DNA of 35,217 nucleotides, taken from Crocosphaera sp. (GTDB lineage: Bacteria; Cyanobacteriota; Cyanobacteriia; Cyanobacteriales; Microcystaceae). The DNA lies in contig JASJDN010000029.1 of assembly GCA_030065205.1 (NCBI GenBank), forward strand, positions 1 to 35,217, given 5' to 3'. The notes beneath the pieces are model-generated. The model was not told the DNA's origin and ran no database searches. It worked only from the letters and a program-made list of their open reading frames with translations. A program made the translations under genes and the position numbers. Positions 8,592 to 17,767 of the stretch are shown here, one piece after another; position 1 is the first letter of the stretch, and each line of letters opens with the position of its first letter.

Positions 8592-9767
8592 ATGAAACAA
8601 GTCTTAACTTTAGTTGTCAAGCTTCAACCTACGTCAAAGCAGATCGAATTGTTAAATGATACTGCTAAGGCATTTGGCGATGCTTGTAACTACATCAATA
8701 AGACTGTTAAACCTAATTTGACCAATAGAAATTCAATACAAGCTGTATGTTATCAAGACGTTAAAGAACGTTTTGGATTAACAGCTAATCATGTTGTTAG
8801 AGCTTGTGCAAGGGTCGCAGCTAATCGCTTAACAGCTAAACAGAAAAGTAGGAAAGTTAAAAACTTTAAACCTACCAGTTTTGATTGTGATGCTCGTACT
8901 TTTCGGTTTATTGAGACTGGTTATTTAGCTAGTATTAGTACAACGGGTAAACGGGCTAAAATTCCTATGAGAGTAAGCAATTATCATATAGGAAAACTAT
9001 CAGGTCAAAATCCCACGTCAGCACAAGTTTGTCAACACAAAGATGGTGATTGGTATGTTCACATTCAACTTAAATCTGATGCTCCAAAGCCTATCAAATC
9101 AGATAATGTGATTGGGGTTGATTTTGGTAGAAGAGACATAGCAGTTACTAGCACTAATAAATCATGGTCAGGAAAAGACATTCAAGAAAAACGAGATAAA
9201 TTTAATCAACTCAGGGCTTCTTTGCAAAAAAAAGCATCCCAAGGCACAAGATCCACAAGGCGTAGGTGTCGCCAGATTTTGAAACGGCTATCGGGTAAAG
9301 AAAGAAGATATCAGGCGTGGTTAAATCATAATATTAGTAAAGCTATCATTGACGAAGCTAAACAAACTCAATCCTTTGTATCCATTGAAGATTTAACAGG
9401 AATTAGAGAACGTACTAATCAAAAACCTAGAAACAAAACTGAGCGAAGACGGTCTAATTCTTGGGGGTTTTATCAGCTAAGAAGTTTTATAGAATATAAA
9501 GGAATTAAAGAAGGAATTGAGGTGATAGCAATTAACCCAAGATATACCAGTCAAACCTGCAATTGTTGTCTGCATATTGGACTTAGAAATAATAAGTCTT
9601 TTAAGTGTAGTAATAAAGCTTGTGGATGGATTGGGGACGCTGATCTTAATGGTTCGTTAATGATAGCTTTAGTGGGGCAGAGTGTAAGGCTGCCTAGAGG
9701 CTCAAGTTTGTTGGCTTGTCCGATAGACTTAGGGCTACAGAAAGCCCACGCTATAGCGACAGCTTAG
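8592..9767 (+). CDS. tnpB: TnpB, RNA-guided DNA endonuclease of an IS200/IS605 element
   Basis: 391 residues from the ATG at 8592, where the protein takes on the usual TnpB beginning (MKQVLTLVVKLQPTSKQ). The frame is open back to about 8502, but that extra sequence overlaps the left-end hairpin. RuvC-like motifs are complete: GVDFGRRD (D177), SIEDLTG (E266) and DADLNGS (D351). Between them a zinc ribbon has CNCC (C323, C326) and CSNKAC (C339, C344). An Arg/Lys-rich segment precedes it (RRRCRQILKRL). Family knowledge says TnpB cleaves DNA using a guide RNA transcribed from the 3' end of the gene and right end, which helps keep the element in place. All catalytic residues are present, so activity is plausible. 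Confidence 0.93.
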   Translation: MKQVLTLVVKLQPTSKQIELLNDTAKAFGDACNYINKTVKPNLTNRNSIQAVCYQDVKERFGLTANHVVRACARVAANRLTAKQKSRKVKNFKPTSFDCDARTFRFIETGYLASISTTGKRAKIPMRVSNYHIGKLSGQNPTSAQVCQHKDGDWYVHIQLKSDAPKPIKSDNVIGVDFGRRDIAVTSTNKSWSGKDIQEKRDKFNQLRASLQKKASQGTRSTRRRCRQILKRLSGKERRYQAWLNHNISKAIIDEAKQTQSFVSIEDLTGIRERTNQKPRNKTERRRSNSWGFYQLRSFIEYKGIKEGIEVIAINPRYTSQTCNCCLHIGLRNNKSFKCSNKACGWIGDADLNGSLMIALVGQSVRLPRGSSLLACPIDLGLQKAHAIATA

Positions 9768-9769
9768 CG
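9732..9769 (+). ncRNA. Candidate omega/reRNA 3' scaffold and right-end hairpins
   Basis: Two adjacent hairpins lie in the last codons of tnpB and just past its stop: GGGCT-6 nt-AGCCC (9732-9747) and CGCTA-11 nt-TAGCG (9749-9769), the second with an alternative palindrome CGCTATAGCG (9749-9758). In characterised TnpB systems the guide RNA scaffold covers this position and the guide is the flanking host DNA just past the right end. Transcription is inferred, not seen. Confidence 0.45.
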
Positions 9770-9856
9770 TTGGGAACCTTACTCGTTTAATCTCCTGTTG
9801 TCATCCCCAAGTTTGCTATCTTAACAATTATATAATCTTGAGTAAATCCTAGAGCA

Positions 9857-10681
9857 ATGACCCAAAAAATCGACTCAGAAAGAGAAAAATATTCAGGGGC
9901 CTATGGGACAATTACCCTTCATTCTTTTAGTGAAAGAAAAGCCAGTAAAGAAGCAGATTTTTTCCTACCTTATCTATCTTCTAATATGACATTATTAGAT
10001 TGTGGTTGTGGTCCTGGTACCATAACGGTTGATTTAGCAAAAATTGTTGCCCCGGCTTCAGTAATAGGCATTGATATTGAAGACAGTCAATTTGAGATTG
10101 GACGTAACAAAGCACAACAAGAACACGTTAATAATATTAATTTTCAAGTTGGGAATATCTATGAACTGCCTTTCCCTGATAACTCATTAGATGCTGTTTT
10201 TGCTCATGCTGTTATTTACCATTTAAAACACCCTGACCAAGCCCTAAAAGAAGTCTATCGCGTGTTAAAATCTGGTGGCATTATCGGCATTAGAGATGCT
10301 GATCACGATCATATCATCTTTACCCCTTCTTCTCCCATTTTAGAAAAAGCTTGGAACCTATTGGGTCAAGTGGTAACTATTAATGGAGGCGATCCTTTTT
10401 TTGGCAAATATCAACGTAAATATTTACAAAAAGTCGGCTTCATTAATGTAAAAGCCTCTGCTTCTTTTGACTATGCTGGCACAACAGAAAAGATTAAACA
10501 AAATGGTGAGTTTTGGGCTGATTTAATCTTACAAAAGCAAGTGACGGCAGTGATTTTGAATCATGGTTTAGCCACACCACAAGAACTAGAAACCATGAGT
10601 CAAGCTTTTATTGAATGGGGAAGCCATCCTGACGCTTTTTTCGCTAGAGCGAGATGCGAAGCTGTGGGAAAGAAACCCTAA
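9857..10681 (+). CDS. Class I SAM-dependent methyltransferase (UbiE/MenG-like domain)
   Basis: 274 residues. The SAM-binding fold shows motif I LLDCGCGPGT (46-55), the acidic end of strand 2 in GIDIED, and FPDNSLDAVFAHAVIYHL with EVYRVLKSGGIIGI as later motifs of methyltransferase-11/25 domains. A C-terminal region of about 100 residues may shape the substrate pocket. Homologues of this form methylate small molecules such as quinones, sterols or arsenic compounds; there is no Cys-rich arsenite site here, so the substrate stays open. It is a single gene, 90 bp downstream of the tnpB stop, and could be partly driven from the IS. Confidence 0.85.
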   Translation: MTQKIDSEREKYSGAYGTITLHSFSERKASKEADFFLPYLSSNMTLLDCGCGPGTITVDLAKIVAPASVIGIDIEDSQFEIGRNKAQQEHVNNINFQVGNIYELPFPDNSLDAVFAHAVIYHLKHPDQALKEVYRVLKSGGIIGIRDADHDHIIFTPSSPILEKAWNLLGQVVTINGGDPFFGKYQRKYLQKVGFINVKASASFDYAGTTEKIKQNGEFWADLILQKQVTAVILNHGLATPQELETMSQAFIEWGSHPDAFFARARCEAVGKKP

Positions 10682-10720
10682 TTATTAAGCGTTCTTTCCC
10701 AAAACCTAAGCCACAAATCC

Positions 10721-11101
10721 TTATGATTCTGTTAGTTGTTGTGATTTTTCAGGAAAACCTGACACTTCTACCTTTTGTGTGTTTTCTGACTGTTTTTCGT
10801 ATTTAATTTTAGCTATTTTTAACTTCAAAAAACTGCTAACTCCTGCCATACCTAGAATACATAAGATTCCAAGGGGTTCAGGAATGGGGAGACTGATGAG
10901 AGAATTGTTAACAGTCATAACCTCCTGTGAAGAAATAATATGATTGTTTTCTATTTTAGTTAGTATTGTTTTTTGTTCGTGATTTTTTACATTTTTAAGC
11001 TCATTTACGCCATTATTTTTACTAAATGCTGATTGATTGCCAAATGCTAAAGATAGAAGAGTAACAACAGTGATAATCTTTAATTTACTAACTATTCTCA
11101 T
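10721..11101 (-). CDS. Small exported protein with PEP-CTERM-like anchor and extra tail
   Basis: 126 residues. The N-terminus is a signal peptide (MRIVSKLKIITVVTLLSLAFGNQSAF, cleavage near residue 25). A low-complexity Asn/Lys-rich middle follows. Residues 72-103 resemble a PEP-CTERM sorting signal: PIPEPLG (PEP at 74-76), a hydrophobic helix (77-92) and a basic run (KLKIAKIKYEK, 93-103). In the usual form the protein ends at the basic run and is processed by an exosortase; here 23 polar residues follow. It may be an atypical substrate or an ordinary single-pass membrane protein. No exosortase gene is in the window. Confidence 0.6.
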   Translation of the reverse strand: MRIVSKLKIITVVTLLSLAFGNQSAFSKNNGVNELKNVKNHEQKTILTKIENNHIISSQEVMTVNNSLISLPIPEPLGILCILGMAGVSSFLKLKIAKIKYEKQSENTQKVEVSGFPEKSQQLTES

Positions 11102-11257
11102 TGTTCAAAAAAAAGGTATTTGGTGGCAATTATAGGTAAGACTTCAGTAACCCCCTTCATTTTTTAGGAATGCTTTAGATTTGGGGGGAATCATGCTTGC
11201 CTCTCCAGACTAGAAAGGATGTTATATCATAGAAGAAAGCTCGGAAAGACAAATTAT

Positions 11258-13558
11258 ATGAAAACCTCCCTACACCGTAAATCTTCTCATAAAAATACAG
11301 ATTTGGCACAAGAAACTTTACAATTAGAAGGAATGGGATGTGCTGCTTGTGCCACCAGTATTGAAACCGCTATCAATAAAGTGTCTGGCGTAGAAGAATG
11401 TAGCGTAAATTTTGCCCTAGAGCGAGGAACTATTACCTATAACCCTCAAATCACTGATTTAGAAACTATTAAAGCTGCTGTTAGTCAAGCAGGATATCAA
11501 GCTTATACTGTAGAAAATGAAAATAATAATCAAACCCAAGATATTGAACAGCAAAAAAGAGCAGCCAAACAACAAGAATTGACAAAAAAAGTAACTGTCG
11601 GTGCTGCTGTTAGTTTCATCTTAATTTTTGGCTCATTACCCATGATGACGGGGTTATCTATTCCTTTTATTCCTACCTGGTTACATAATGCCTGGTTTCA
11701 GTTAATTTTAAGTCTTCCTGTCATTTTTTGGTGTGGCAAAGGATTTTATACTGGTGCGCTCAAAGCTTTAAAACGACGGACTTCTGATATGAATACGTTA
11801 GTGGCTTTGGGAACCGGTGCCGCCTTTTTGTACTCTTTATTTGCCACATTTTTTCCTCAATTTTTTATCTCTCAAGGCTTAAATGCAGACGTTTATTATG
11901 AGGCTGCAGTTGTTATTATTACCTTAATTTTATTGGGTCGATTATTAGAAAATAGGGCAAGGGGGAAAACCTCAGAAGCCATTCGCAACCTGATGGGATT
12001 ACAAGCTAAAACAGCGCGGGTAATTCGTGATGGGGAAACGATTGATATTGCTGTGGAAGATGTGGTCATTGGTGACACAATTTTAGTTCGTCCAGGAGAA
12101 AAAATTCCCGTAGATGGAACTATTATTGAAGGCAACTCGACCCTTGATGAATCTATGATTACAGGGGAATCCATACCCGTTGAAAAACAAGCAGGAGATG
12201 ACGTGATCGGGGCAACTATCAATAAGACAGGCAGCTTTAAATTTGAAGCCAAAAAAGTCGGTAAAGATACGGCATTGTCACAAATTATTCAATTAGTTGA
12301 AGCAGCACAAAATAGCAAAGCACCCATACAAAAAACGGCGGATCAGGTGACGGGTTGGTTTGTTCCTGTGGTGATGAGTATTGCTGTAATTACGTTTATT
12401 AGTTGGTTCATTTTTGCTCAGAATTTATCTTTAGCAATGGTGGCAACTGTCAGCGTTTTAATTATTGCTTGTCCCTGTGCTTTGGGGTTAGCAACTCCCA
12501 CATCTATCATGGTAGGGACAGGTAAAGGAGCGGAAAACGGCATTTTAATCAAAGGCGCAGATAGTTTAGAATTGGCGCATAAAATTAAAGCCATTGTCTT
12601 AGATAAAACAGGGACTTTGACTCAGGGTCAACCCACAGTTACCGATTATATTACGGTGGATGGAATTGCTGATGATAATGAGTTGAATGTCTTGGAAATA
12701 GCAGCAGCTATTGAGGGAAATTCTGAGCATCCTCTAGCCGAAGCAATTGTTAATTATGCCAAGTCTCAAGGGGTTTCTAATAATTTACCCAAAGTCGATG
12801 ATTTTGAAGCAATGGGAGGTCAAGGGGTACAAGGAAAAATTAACGGCAAATTAGTGCAAATAGGAACACAGAAATGGATGGAAAAATTAGGGATTAATAC
12901 CGATGAGTTAAGGCAGCAAGCAATCGAATGGGAAAGCCAAGCAAAAACCACACCCTGGATCGCCATTAATGGGGAAATCAAAGGCTTATTTGCTATTGCT
13001 GATGCGGTGAAATTTTCCTCCGTTGAAGCCGTTAAAAAGCTGAAAAAATTGGGGTTAGAGGTAATAATGTTGACCGGAGATAATCAACAAACCGCCCAAG
13101 CGATCGCCGATGAAGTGGGCATCTATCATGTCTTTGCAGAGGTACGTCCCGACGAAAAAGCAGATAAAGTGAGAGAAATTCAGCAATCTCAGGGTAAAAT
13201 CGTCGCTATGGTGGGGGATGGTATCAATGACGCACCTGCACTCGCTCAAGCGGATGTGGGAATGGCCATCGGTACCGGGACAGATGTGGCTATGTCTGCC
13301 AGTGATATTACCCTCATTTCAGGAGATTTACAAGGCATTGTAACAGCCATAAAATTGAGTCGTGCCACGATGAAAAATATTCGTCAAAATCTCTTTTTTG
13401 CCTTCGTTTATAACACTCTAGGAATTCCCATTGCTGCTGGTATTTTATATCCTTTCTTTGGTGTCTTATTAAACCCCATGATAGCTGGTGCAGCGATGGC
13501 GTTTAGTTCCGTTTCTGTGGTATCAAATGCGTTAAAGTTGCGGAATTTTAAGCCATGA
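11258..13558 (+). CDS. Copper-translocating P1B-type ATPase (PacS/CtaA/CopA family)
   Basis: 766 residues from the ATG at 11258, which has GGAAAG nine bases upstream; the in-frame ATG at 11219 has its AAAGG too close. Domain order: one heavy-metal-associated domain with GMGCAAC (C28, C31); membrane helices; the actuator loop with TGES; the ion-binding membrane motif CPC (405-407); the phosphorylated aspartate in DKTGT (D449); SEHPLAEA of the nucleotide domain; and GDGINDAP (D654). CPC plus an N-terminal CxxC domain is the Cu(I) exporter type. In cyanobacteria such pumps either export copper across the plasma membrane or feed plastocyanin in the thylakoid; sequence alone does not settle which. 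It converges on an iron permease gene 14 bp away. Confidence 0.93.
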   Translation: MKTSLHRKSSHKNTDLAQETLQLEGMGCAACATSIETAINKVSGVEECSVNFALERGTITYNPQITDLETIKAAVSQAGYQAYTVENENNNQTQDIEQQKRAAKQQELTKKVTVGAAVSFILIFGSLPMMTGLSIPFIPTWLHNAWFQLILSLPVIFWCGKGFYTGALKALKRRTSDMNTLVALGTGAAFLYSLFATFFPQFFISQGLNADVYYEAAVVIITLILLGRLLENRARGKTSEAIRNLMGLQAKTARVIRDGETIDIAVEDVVIGDTILVRPGEKIPVDGTIIEGNSTLDESMITGESIPVEKQAGDDVIGATINKTGSFKFEAKKVGKDTALSQIIQLVEAAQNSKAPIQKTADQVTGWFVPVVMSIAVITFISWFIFAQNLSLAMVATVSVLIIACPCALGLATPTSIMVGTGKGAENGILIKGADSLELAHKIKAIVLDKTGTLTQGQPTVTDYITVDGIADDNELNVLEIAAAIEGNSEHPLAEAIVNYAKSQGVSNNLPKVDDFEAMGGQGVQGKINGKLVQIGTQKWMEKLGINTDELRQQAIEWESQAKTTPWIAINGEIKGLFAIADAVKFSSVEAVKKLKKLGLEVIMLTGDNQQTAQAIADEVGIYHVFAEVRPDEKADKVREIQQSQGKIVAMVGDGINDAPALAQADVGMAIGTGTDVAMSASDITLISGDLQGIVTAIKLSRATMKNIRQNLFFAFVYNTLGIPIAAGILYPFFGVLLNPMIAGAAMAFSSVSVVSNALKLRNFKP

Positions 13559-13572
13559 GTGTCTGATATTAA

Positions 13573-14475
13573 CTACTTAGCCGGCGTTGATAAACTTCTG
13601 AAATATAACGTCCCCACACTTAACAGAAACAATAGATAAACAACGATCTGTCCTAAATATAAAGTTTGTCGATATCCAAACAGGGATTTAAGGATAATTC
13701 CTGGAAAGGTTTTATCGGGTAAAATAATAGAACCATCCCAAACTAAAGGTCCTAAAATACAAGAGTCTCCAGTTAAGAAACACCATTGGGAAAAACTTGG
13801 ATCAAGTTGGGCTAAAAACATCACAACCAGATTAAGATGTTTGAGAACTCCTAATACCAATCCCCCAACGACTAATAATAAGAAAATGCCCATCACCTTA
13901 AAGAACAGACGAATGTTAATTTTAACCCCCAACCTAAACAAAAGAAATCCTAAAATAGCGGCGGTGGTTAATCCTAATGTGGCCCCAACACTGGGAATTT
14001 TCCAACTGTTTTCAAATTTAGCAATGATAAATAAAACGGTCTCAAATCCTTCCCTTAAAACTGCGATAAAAACTAACAAGAAAATACCCTTTCCTGACCC
14101 ATTTTTTTCCATTAACGTAGATTGAATACTTTGCTCTACTTCTGTTTTTAAATGTTTTCCTTGTTGGGTCATCCAAATGAGCATCCAACTTAACATCATC
14201 ACAGCGATAATGCCAAATAATGTGGCTAAACATTCTTTAATTACGGGGGTGTAAGGACTCTGATAGGCATTGACTCCCTGAAGAATTCCGCCTAATAACA
14301 ATCCCACCAAAATACTCGCAACAATGCCTCCCCCAATCCCTTGATATACCCAACGATTGAGTTGAGTCTGTTCTACTTTTTGTAGACAGGCTAAGACAAT
14401 TCCTACTACCAAGGATGCTTCAAATCCTTCTCGTAAGGTGACGACGAAAGTCGGTAAAGCAGCACTAAAATCCAT
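13573..14475 (-). CDS. FTR1-type high-affinity iron permease
   Basis: 300 residues with about seven hydrophobic helices. Two copies of the REGFE iron-binding signature are present, at 15-19 (TLREGFEAS) and 141-145 (VLREGFETV), as in FTR1/EfeU proteins, which pass iron through the plasma membrane. The expected 280-residue family length fits. In yeast the partner is a multicopper ferroxidase and in bacteria EfeO/EfeB; none is next to this gene, so the source of ferric iron is unclear. A ferritin-like gene lies 109 bp upstream on the same strand, which supports a role in iron uptake followed by storage. The copper pump converging on it hints at shared metal regulation; that link is inference. 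Confidence 0.92.
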   Translation of the reverse strand: MDFSAALPTFVVTLREGFEASLVVGIVLACLQKVEQTQLNRWVYQGIGGGIVASILVGLLLGGILQGVNAYQSPYTPVIKECLATLFGIIAVMMLSWMLIWMTQQGKHLKTEVEQSIQSTLMEKNGSGKGIFLLVFIAVLREGFETVLFIIAKFENSWKIPSVGATLGLTTAAILGFLLFRLGVKINIRLFFKVMGIFLLLVVGGLVLGVLKHLNLVVMFLAQLDPSFSQWCFLTGDSCILGPLVWDGSIILPDKTFPGIILKSLFGYRQTLYLGQIVVYLLFLLSVGTLYFRSLSTPAK

Positions 14476-14584
14476 GATTTAGAAGGACTTATTGATTACT
14501 TATCCATTATATATTTTTTTTCTTTTATTTCCTAGATGACCCCAGACAAGATGCCTGGGTTTGTTTTAAATCGCTTCGGTATGA

Positions 14585-15019
14585 TTAAACATAATCCCGT
14601 AGCATCTTTTTCAATTCTATGTTATGAACTTCTTCTTGTCCAATCATTCCCCGTGCAAATTCTTCGATATAAATGCTGGCATTTTTTACCACTTCTAATA
14701 GCTCCTTATACAAGTCTAAGGCTTTTTTTTCGTGGTTTAAACTTTCTAGAAGAATTGCGTGTAAACTATGTTCATTGGTTTCTTCCATCGGGGCAATACT
14801 TAAGCTAGGATGACCCTCTAATCCTGTTAGAATTTCTCCCACTTGTTGAGCGTGGAGTAACGATTCAGTGGCTTGTTGCTGAAAGAATTGTACAATCGGA
14901 AGACGGTGAGGACCCGTTACCATTAAAGAATAATGAGTGTAGCGAACAACACCAGCCAATTCATATTCCATAATGGTGTTGAGAAGGTCATTGGTTTTTG
15001 CTCGGTCAAGTTCTCTCAT
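14585..15019 (-). CDS. Ferritin-like / bacterioferritin-like four-helix protein
   Basis: 144 residues. The helical pattern and acidic positions match the ferritin-like fold: EYELAGVVRYTHY (helix A, E18/E20), TESLLHAQQVGE (helix B, E52/H56), LNHEKKALDLYKE (helix C, E97) and GQEEVHNIEL (helix D, E129/H132). GLEGHPSL after helix B resembles the bacterioferritin turn. Two points differ from classical Bfr. Helix B has E-x3-H rather than E-x2-H, and the heme-ligand methionine position reads leucine, so heme binding is unlikely. It probably oxidises or stores iron, consistent with the FTR1 permease downstream on the same strand. Confidence 0.75.
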   Translation of the reverse strand: MRELDRAKTNDLLNTIMEYELAGVVRYTHYSLMVTGPHRLPIVQFFQQQATESLLHAQQVGEILTGLEGHPSLSIAPMEETNEHSLHAILLESLNHEKKALDLYKELLEVVKNASIYIEEFARGMIGQEEVHNIELKKMLRDYV

Positions 15020-15077
15020 ATTTTACCTGTTGACGGAAAGAATGCAGCTTGTAACAATAAGTTTTTAAGTCGATTAT

Positions 15078-15106
15078 TTAAGGACAATTTCGTTTTTTGT
15101 CCTAAG
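15078..15106. other. Hairpin upstream of the ferritin-like gene
   Basis: AGGACAA (15081-15087) pairs with TTGTCCT (15097-15103), and flanking T/A bases extend the stem with one bulge. It lies about 60 bp upstream of the ferritin-like start and about 80 bp after the small membrane ORF. There is no T-tract, so it could be an operator or part of a leader rather than a terminator. Confidence 0.25.
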
Positions 15107-15188
15107 ACTCTAACTCTAGATTATCTTATTTTCTTCTCTTCTTTTGTAAAATAAAGCTTAAGTTTCTTCTTGGAGACAGTGATTAAAT

Positions 15189-15383
15189 TTATTGAGTAAT
15201 TTGAGAGGAATTAGAGGGAATGGTTTGAGGGGAACGTTTTTGATAATTCTGAAGGCTAATGATACTAATAAACACGATGATTCCCATTATAATCCAAAGA
15301 AACTGATTGTTTTTTTTGTGATAGTGTCTTCTGGCTTTTTTAAGGCGTTTTTGTCCTTCTTGATATTCTCTTTCTGTGGTCAT
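15189..15383 (-). CDS. Small single-helix membrane protein, hypothetical
   Basis: 64 residues from the ATG at 15383; a TTG at 15404 would add seven. The N-terminal 27 residues are charged (REYQEGQKRLKKARRHYHKK), then one membrane helix (FLWIIMGIIVFISIISL) and a short Ser/Thr/Pro tail. No strong ribosome site precedes either start, and the opposite strand is also open, so it may not be a gene. The positive-inside then hydrophobic pattern is what one expects of a real small membrane protein. No known family recognised. Confidence 0.4.
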   Translation of the reverse strand: MTTEREYQEGQKRLKKARRHYHKKNNQFLWIIMGIIVFISIISLQNYQKRSPQTIPSNSSQITQ

Positions 15384-15595
15384 ACTTTTTTTATTCAATA
15401 ACAACGCTTAATTAACATCCTATCTTAACAAAAATGAAAAGACATGGGAGAAATTATAGAAAAAAATTGATTCTTTCTTCAGGGATACTACAGAATGGAT
15501 TGAGAAATCCCCCTTAAAAAATTGAACCAACCTGGATAAATCGGGGTTAAACTCTGTTAAAATTGAGGATGTATTATTAATATTCTTGGCCTCCC

Positions 15596-16819
15596 ATGTC
15601 CTCAGTCATTACCCCTGACTCTTTGAATTGGTTATATCGAGGAACCAGCGAAATCTTTCCTAGTCAACCTGACTCTAATAATCCTGAAGAAAACTTAGAA
15701 AAATTAATAGAAAAATGTGAGCGTCCTTTGCGGGTCAAATTAGGAATTGATCCCACCGGAACCGATATTCATCTAGGCCATAGTATTCCTTTTCGTAAGT
15801 TACGGGCGTTTCAAGATGCTGGTCATACAGCAGTGGTCATTATTGGAGATTTTACCGCGCAAATTGGCGATCCCACCGGTAAATCAGAAGTGCGTAAACA
15901 ATTAACCTCTGAAGCGGTTAAAAGCAATGCAAAAAGTTATTTAGATCAACTGCGTCCTATCCTCGATTTTGATACCCCAGGACGGTTAGAAATACGCTAC
16001 AATTCTGAATGGTTAAAGGACTTAAATTTAGCCAAAATTCAAGAACTGTTAGCCACCATGACGGTTGGACAAATGTTAGCCAAAGAAGGATTTTCTGAAC
16101 GCTATAAACAGGAAAATCCCATTTTTCTCCATGAATTTCTCTACCCCTTAATGCAGGGATATGATTCGGTGATGATCGATGCCGATGTCGAACTGGGGGG
16201 AACAGATCAAAAGTTTAATATTGCCGTCGGTAGAGACTTACAAAGACACTTTGGTAAAAAGCCTCAATTTGGATTATTATTACCTATTTTACTCGGAACA
16301 GATGGCAGTCAAAAAATGTCAAAATCCCTCAATAATTACGTGGGGTTAAAAGAAGATGAATTATCCATGTATTCTAAACTAGAAAAAACCCCCGATGCGA
16401 TTATTAAAGACTATTTTGAACTGTTAACCAATTTACCCCTAGAGCAACTACCTGAAAATCCCAGAGACTGTCAAAAATTATTAGCCTTAGAAATTGTCTC
16501 GCAATTTCACGGAAAAGAAGCCGCCTTAACCGCTCAAAAAACGGCAGAAGATTTAGTCAAAAATAAAGGGACGGGTTCAACGGATGCCGTCCCCGAATAT
16601 GACTTATCCAATGTAGAATTTCCCGCCAAATTATTTTATATTTTAAATGCCAGTGGACTTTGTGGAAGTAGTGGAGAAGGTAGACGACAAATACAAGGAG
16701 GTGCAGTGCGTTTAGACGGGGAAAAAATCGGTGATGTTAACCTAACTTTAGACAATGCAGAACAACTCTCAGGTAAAGTTTTACAAGTGGGAAAAAAGAA
16801 GTTTATCAAATTAGTTTAG
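15596..16819 (+). CDS. tyrS: Tyrosyl-tRNA synthetase
   Basis: 407 residues. This is a class I synthetase: the HIGH-type motif reads HLGH (59-62) after GIDPTGTD, and KMSKS is at 240-244. An S4-like RNA-binding domain closes the protein ([19 protein letters not shown]). It charges tRNA-Tyr with tyrosine in the cytoplasm. The length and the TyrZ-like shape fit bacterial enzymes. No T-box leader is visible upstream. It stands alone on the plus strand; vipp1 follows after 134 bp that contain two tandem CGAATCC heptamers. Confidence 0.96.
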   Translation: MSSVITPDSLNWLYRGTSEIFPSQPDSNNPEENLEKLIEKCERPLRVKLGIDPTGTDIHLGHSIPFRKLRAFQDAGHTAVVIIGDFTAQIGDPTGKSEVRKQLTSEAVKSNAKSYLDQLRPILDFDTPGRLEIRYNSEWLKDLNLAKIQELLATMTVGQMLAKEGFSERYKQENPIFLHEFLYPLMQGYDSVMIDADVELGGTDQKFNIAVGRDLQRHFGKKPQFGLLLPILLGTDGSQKMSKSLNNYVGLKEDELSMYSKLEKTPDAIIKDYFELLTNLPLEQLPENPRDCQKLLALEIVSQFHGKEAALTAQKTAEDLVKNKGTGSTDAVPEYDLSNVEFPAKLFYILNASGLCGSSGEGRRQIQGGAVRLDGEKIGDVNLTLDNAEQLSGKVLQVGKKKFIKLV

Positions 16820-16953
16820 ATAACTGCGAATCCCGAATCCCGAACTCTTGTCTTCTCTTTGATACACTAGAATACAAGAATGTCTCACATCAAGAGCATA
16901 ACAACGTTATTTTAAATTGACACCTTAAACACACCAAGAGGATAAACAGTATT

Positions 16954-17727
16954 ATGGGATTATTCGATCGCCTAGGACGAGTTGTCAGAGCCAACCTTAA
17001 CGATCTCGTTAGCAAAGCAGAAGATCCAGAAAAAGTCTTAGAACAAACCATTATCGATATGGGTGAAGACTTGATCCAGTTAAAACAAGCGGTTGCCGGT
17101 ACTATCGCCTCCCAAAAACGGACGGAAACACAGTATAAACAGGCACTCAAAGAAGCCAATAGTTGGGAACAACGAGCAAAACTAGCCCTTTCCAAAGGGG
17201 AAGAAACCCTCGCCAGAGAGGCATTAGTCCGTAAAAAATCTCATACAGAAACAGCTACCACCCTCAAAGAACAACTGGATCAGCAAAACGCTCAAATAGA
17301 GACCATGCGCCGTAATTTGATGGCCTTAGAAAGCAAAATTTCTGAAGCCAAGACTAAGAAAAATATGCTCATTTCTAGGGCTAAGGCCGCTAAAGCCAAT
17401 GAAGCTTTACAATCAACGATGAACGGCTTGAATACCAGTGGTTCTATGGCCGCTTTTGAACGCATGGAAAACAAAGTTATAGAAGCCGAAGCCCGTTCTC
17501 AAGCCGTTGCAGAGTTAGGGGGGTCTGATGTTGAGCGTCAATTTGCTGAACTCGAAGCCGGAAGCGGAGTGGAAGATGAATTAGCCATGCTTAAAGCCCA
17601 AATGACCGGAGCGGCTGAACCGAAAGGGGCCCTACCCGAAGGTTCAACCCAGGATAAAGCCTCTTCTAAAGATGAAGTGGTGGATGCAGAATTAGACGAC
17701 TTACGCCGTCAACTGGATAATCTGTGA
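16954..17727 (+). CDS. vipp1: Vipp1/PspA (IM30) membrane-remodelling protein
   Basis: 257 residues. The start MGLFDRLGRVVRANLNDLVS is the amphipathic helix 0 of the family. Residues 20-215 are almost entirely helical and charged, the coiled-coil hairpin that builds ESCRT-III-like rings. A tail from about 216 to 257, ending in DAELDDLRRQLDNL, is the extra C-terminal helix that separates Vipp1 from PspA. In cyanobacteria it is needed for thylakoid maintenance and membrane protection. The GAGGA ribosome site at 11 bases is good. The next 240 bp hold an IS remnant, not a gene. Confidence 0.94.
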   Translation: MGLFDRLGRVVRANLNDLVSKAEDPEKVLEQTIIDMGEDLIQLKQAVAGTIASQKRTETQYKQALKEANSWEQRAKLALSKGEETLAREALVRKKSHTETATTLKEQLDQQNAQIETMRRNLMALESKISEAKTKKNMLISRAKAAKANEALQSTMNGLNTSGSMAAFERMENKVIEAEARSQAVAELGGSDVERQFAELEAGSGVEDELAMLKAQMTGAAEPKGALPEGSTQDKASSKDEVVDAELDDLRRQLDNL

Positions 17728-17767
17728 AAAGTCAAGAAAACCCAGTAGAAGAAATTGGCCAACCTTT

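Larger units (their letters stand above)
8480..9785 (+). mobile_element. IS200/IS605-type element carrying only tnpB
   Basis: One intact tnpB is bracketed by hairpins with identical stems. The left one is CGCTA-9 nt-TAGCG (8492-8510) and the right one is CGCTA-11 nt-TAGCG (9749-9769). Matched subterminal hairpins are the TnpA recognition signals of this family, so the element probably spans about 8480 to 9785; the exact cleavage points are not visible. No Y1 transposase (TnpA) is present, so movement would need TnpA from elsewhere. The element separates the start of the DUF4336 gene from a methyltransferase gene. Confidence 0.75.

Noticed and set aside
11102-11257. Copper-responsive operator upstream of the ATPase
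   Set aside because: A CCCCC/GGGGGG pair is present but 30 bases apart, and no known CopR/BxmR-type box could be matched.
11896-12252. Open frame on the minus strand inside the copper ATPase
   Set aside because: It lies opposite a complete, motif-rich gene, has no family signature, and is a shadow of codon usage.
14531-14563. CCCAG-CTGGG hairpin as a terminator of the ferritin-like gene
   Set aside because: It lies downstream of that gene but the stem is only 5 bp and the T-rich run is on the wrong side for the minus strand.
15192-15401. Plus-strand open frame opposite the small membrane ORF
   Set aside because: Composition resembles the reverse of the minus-strand gene; no start signal and no family.
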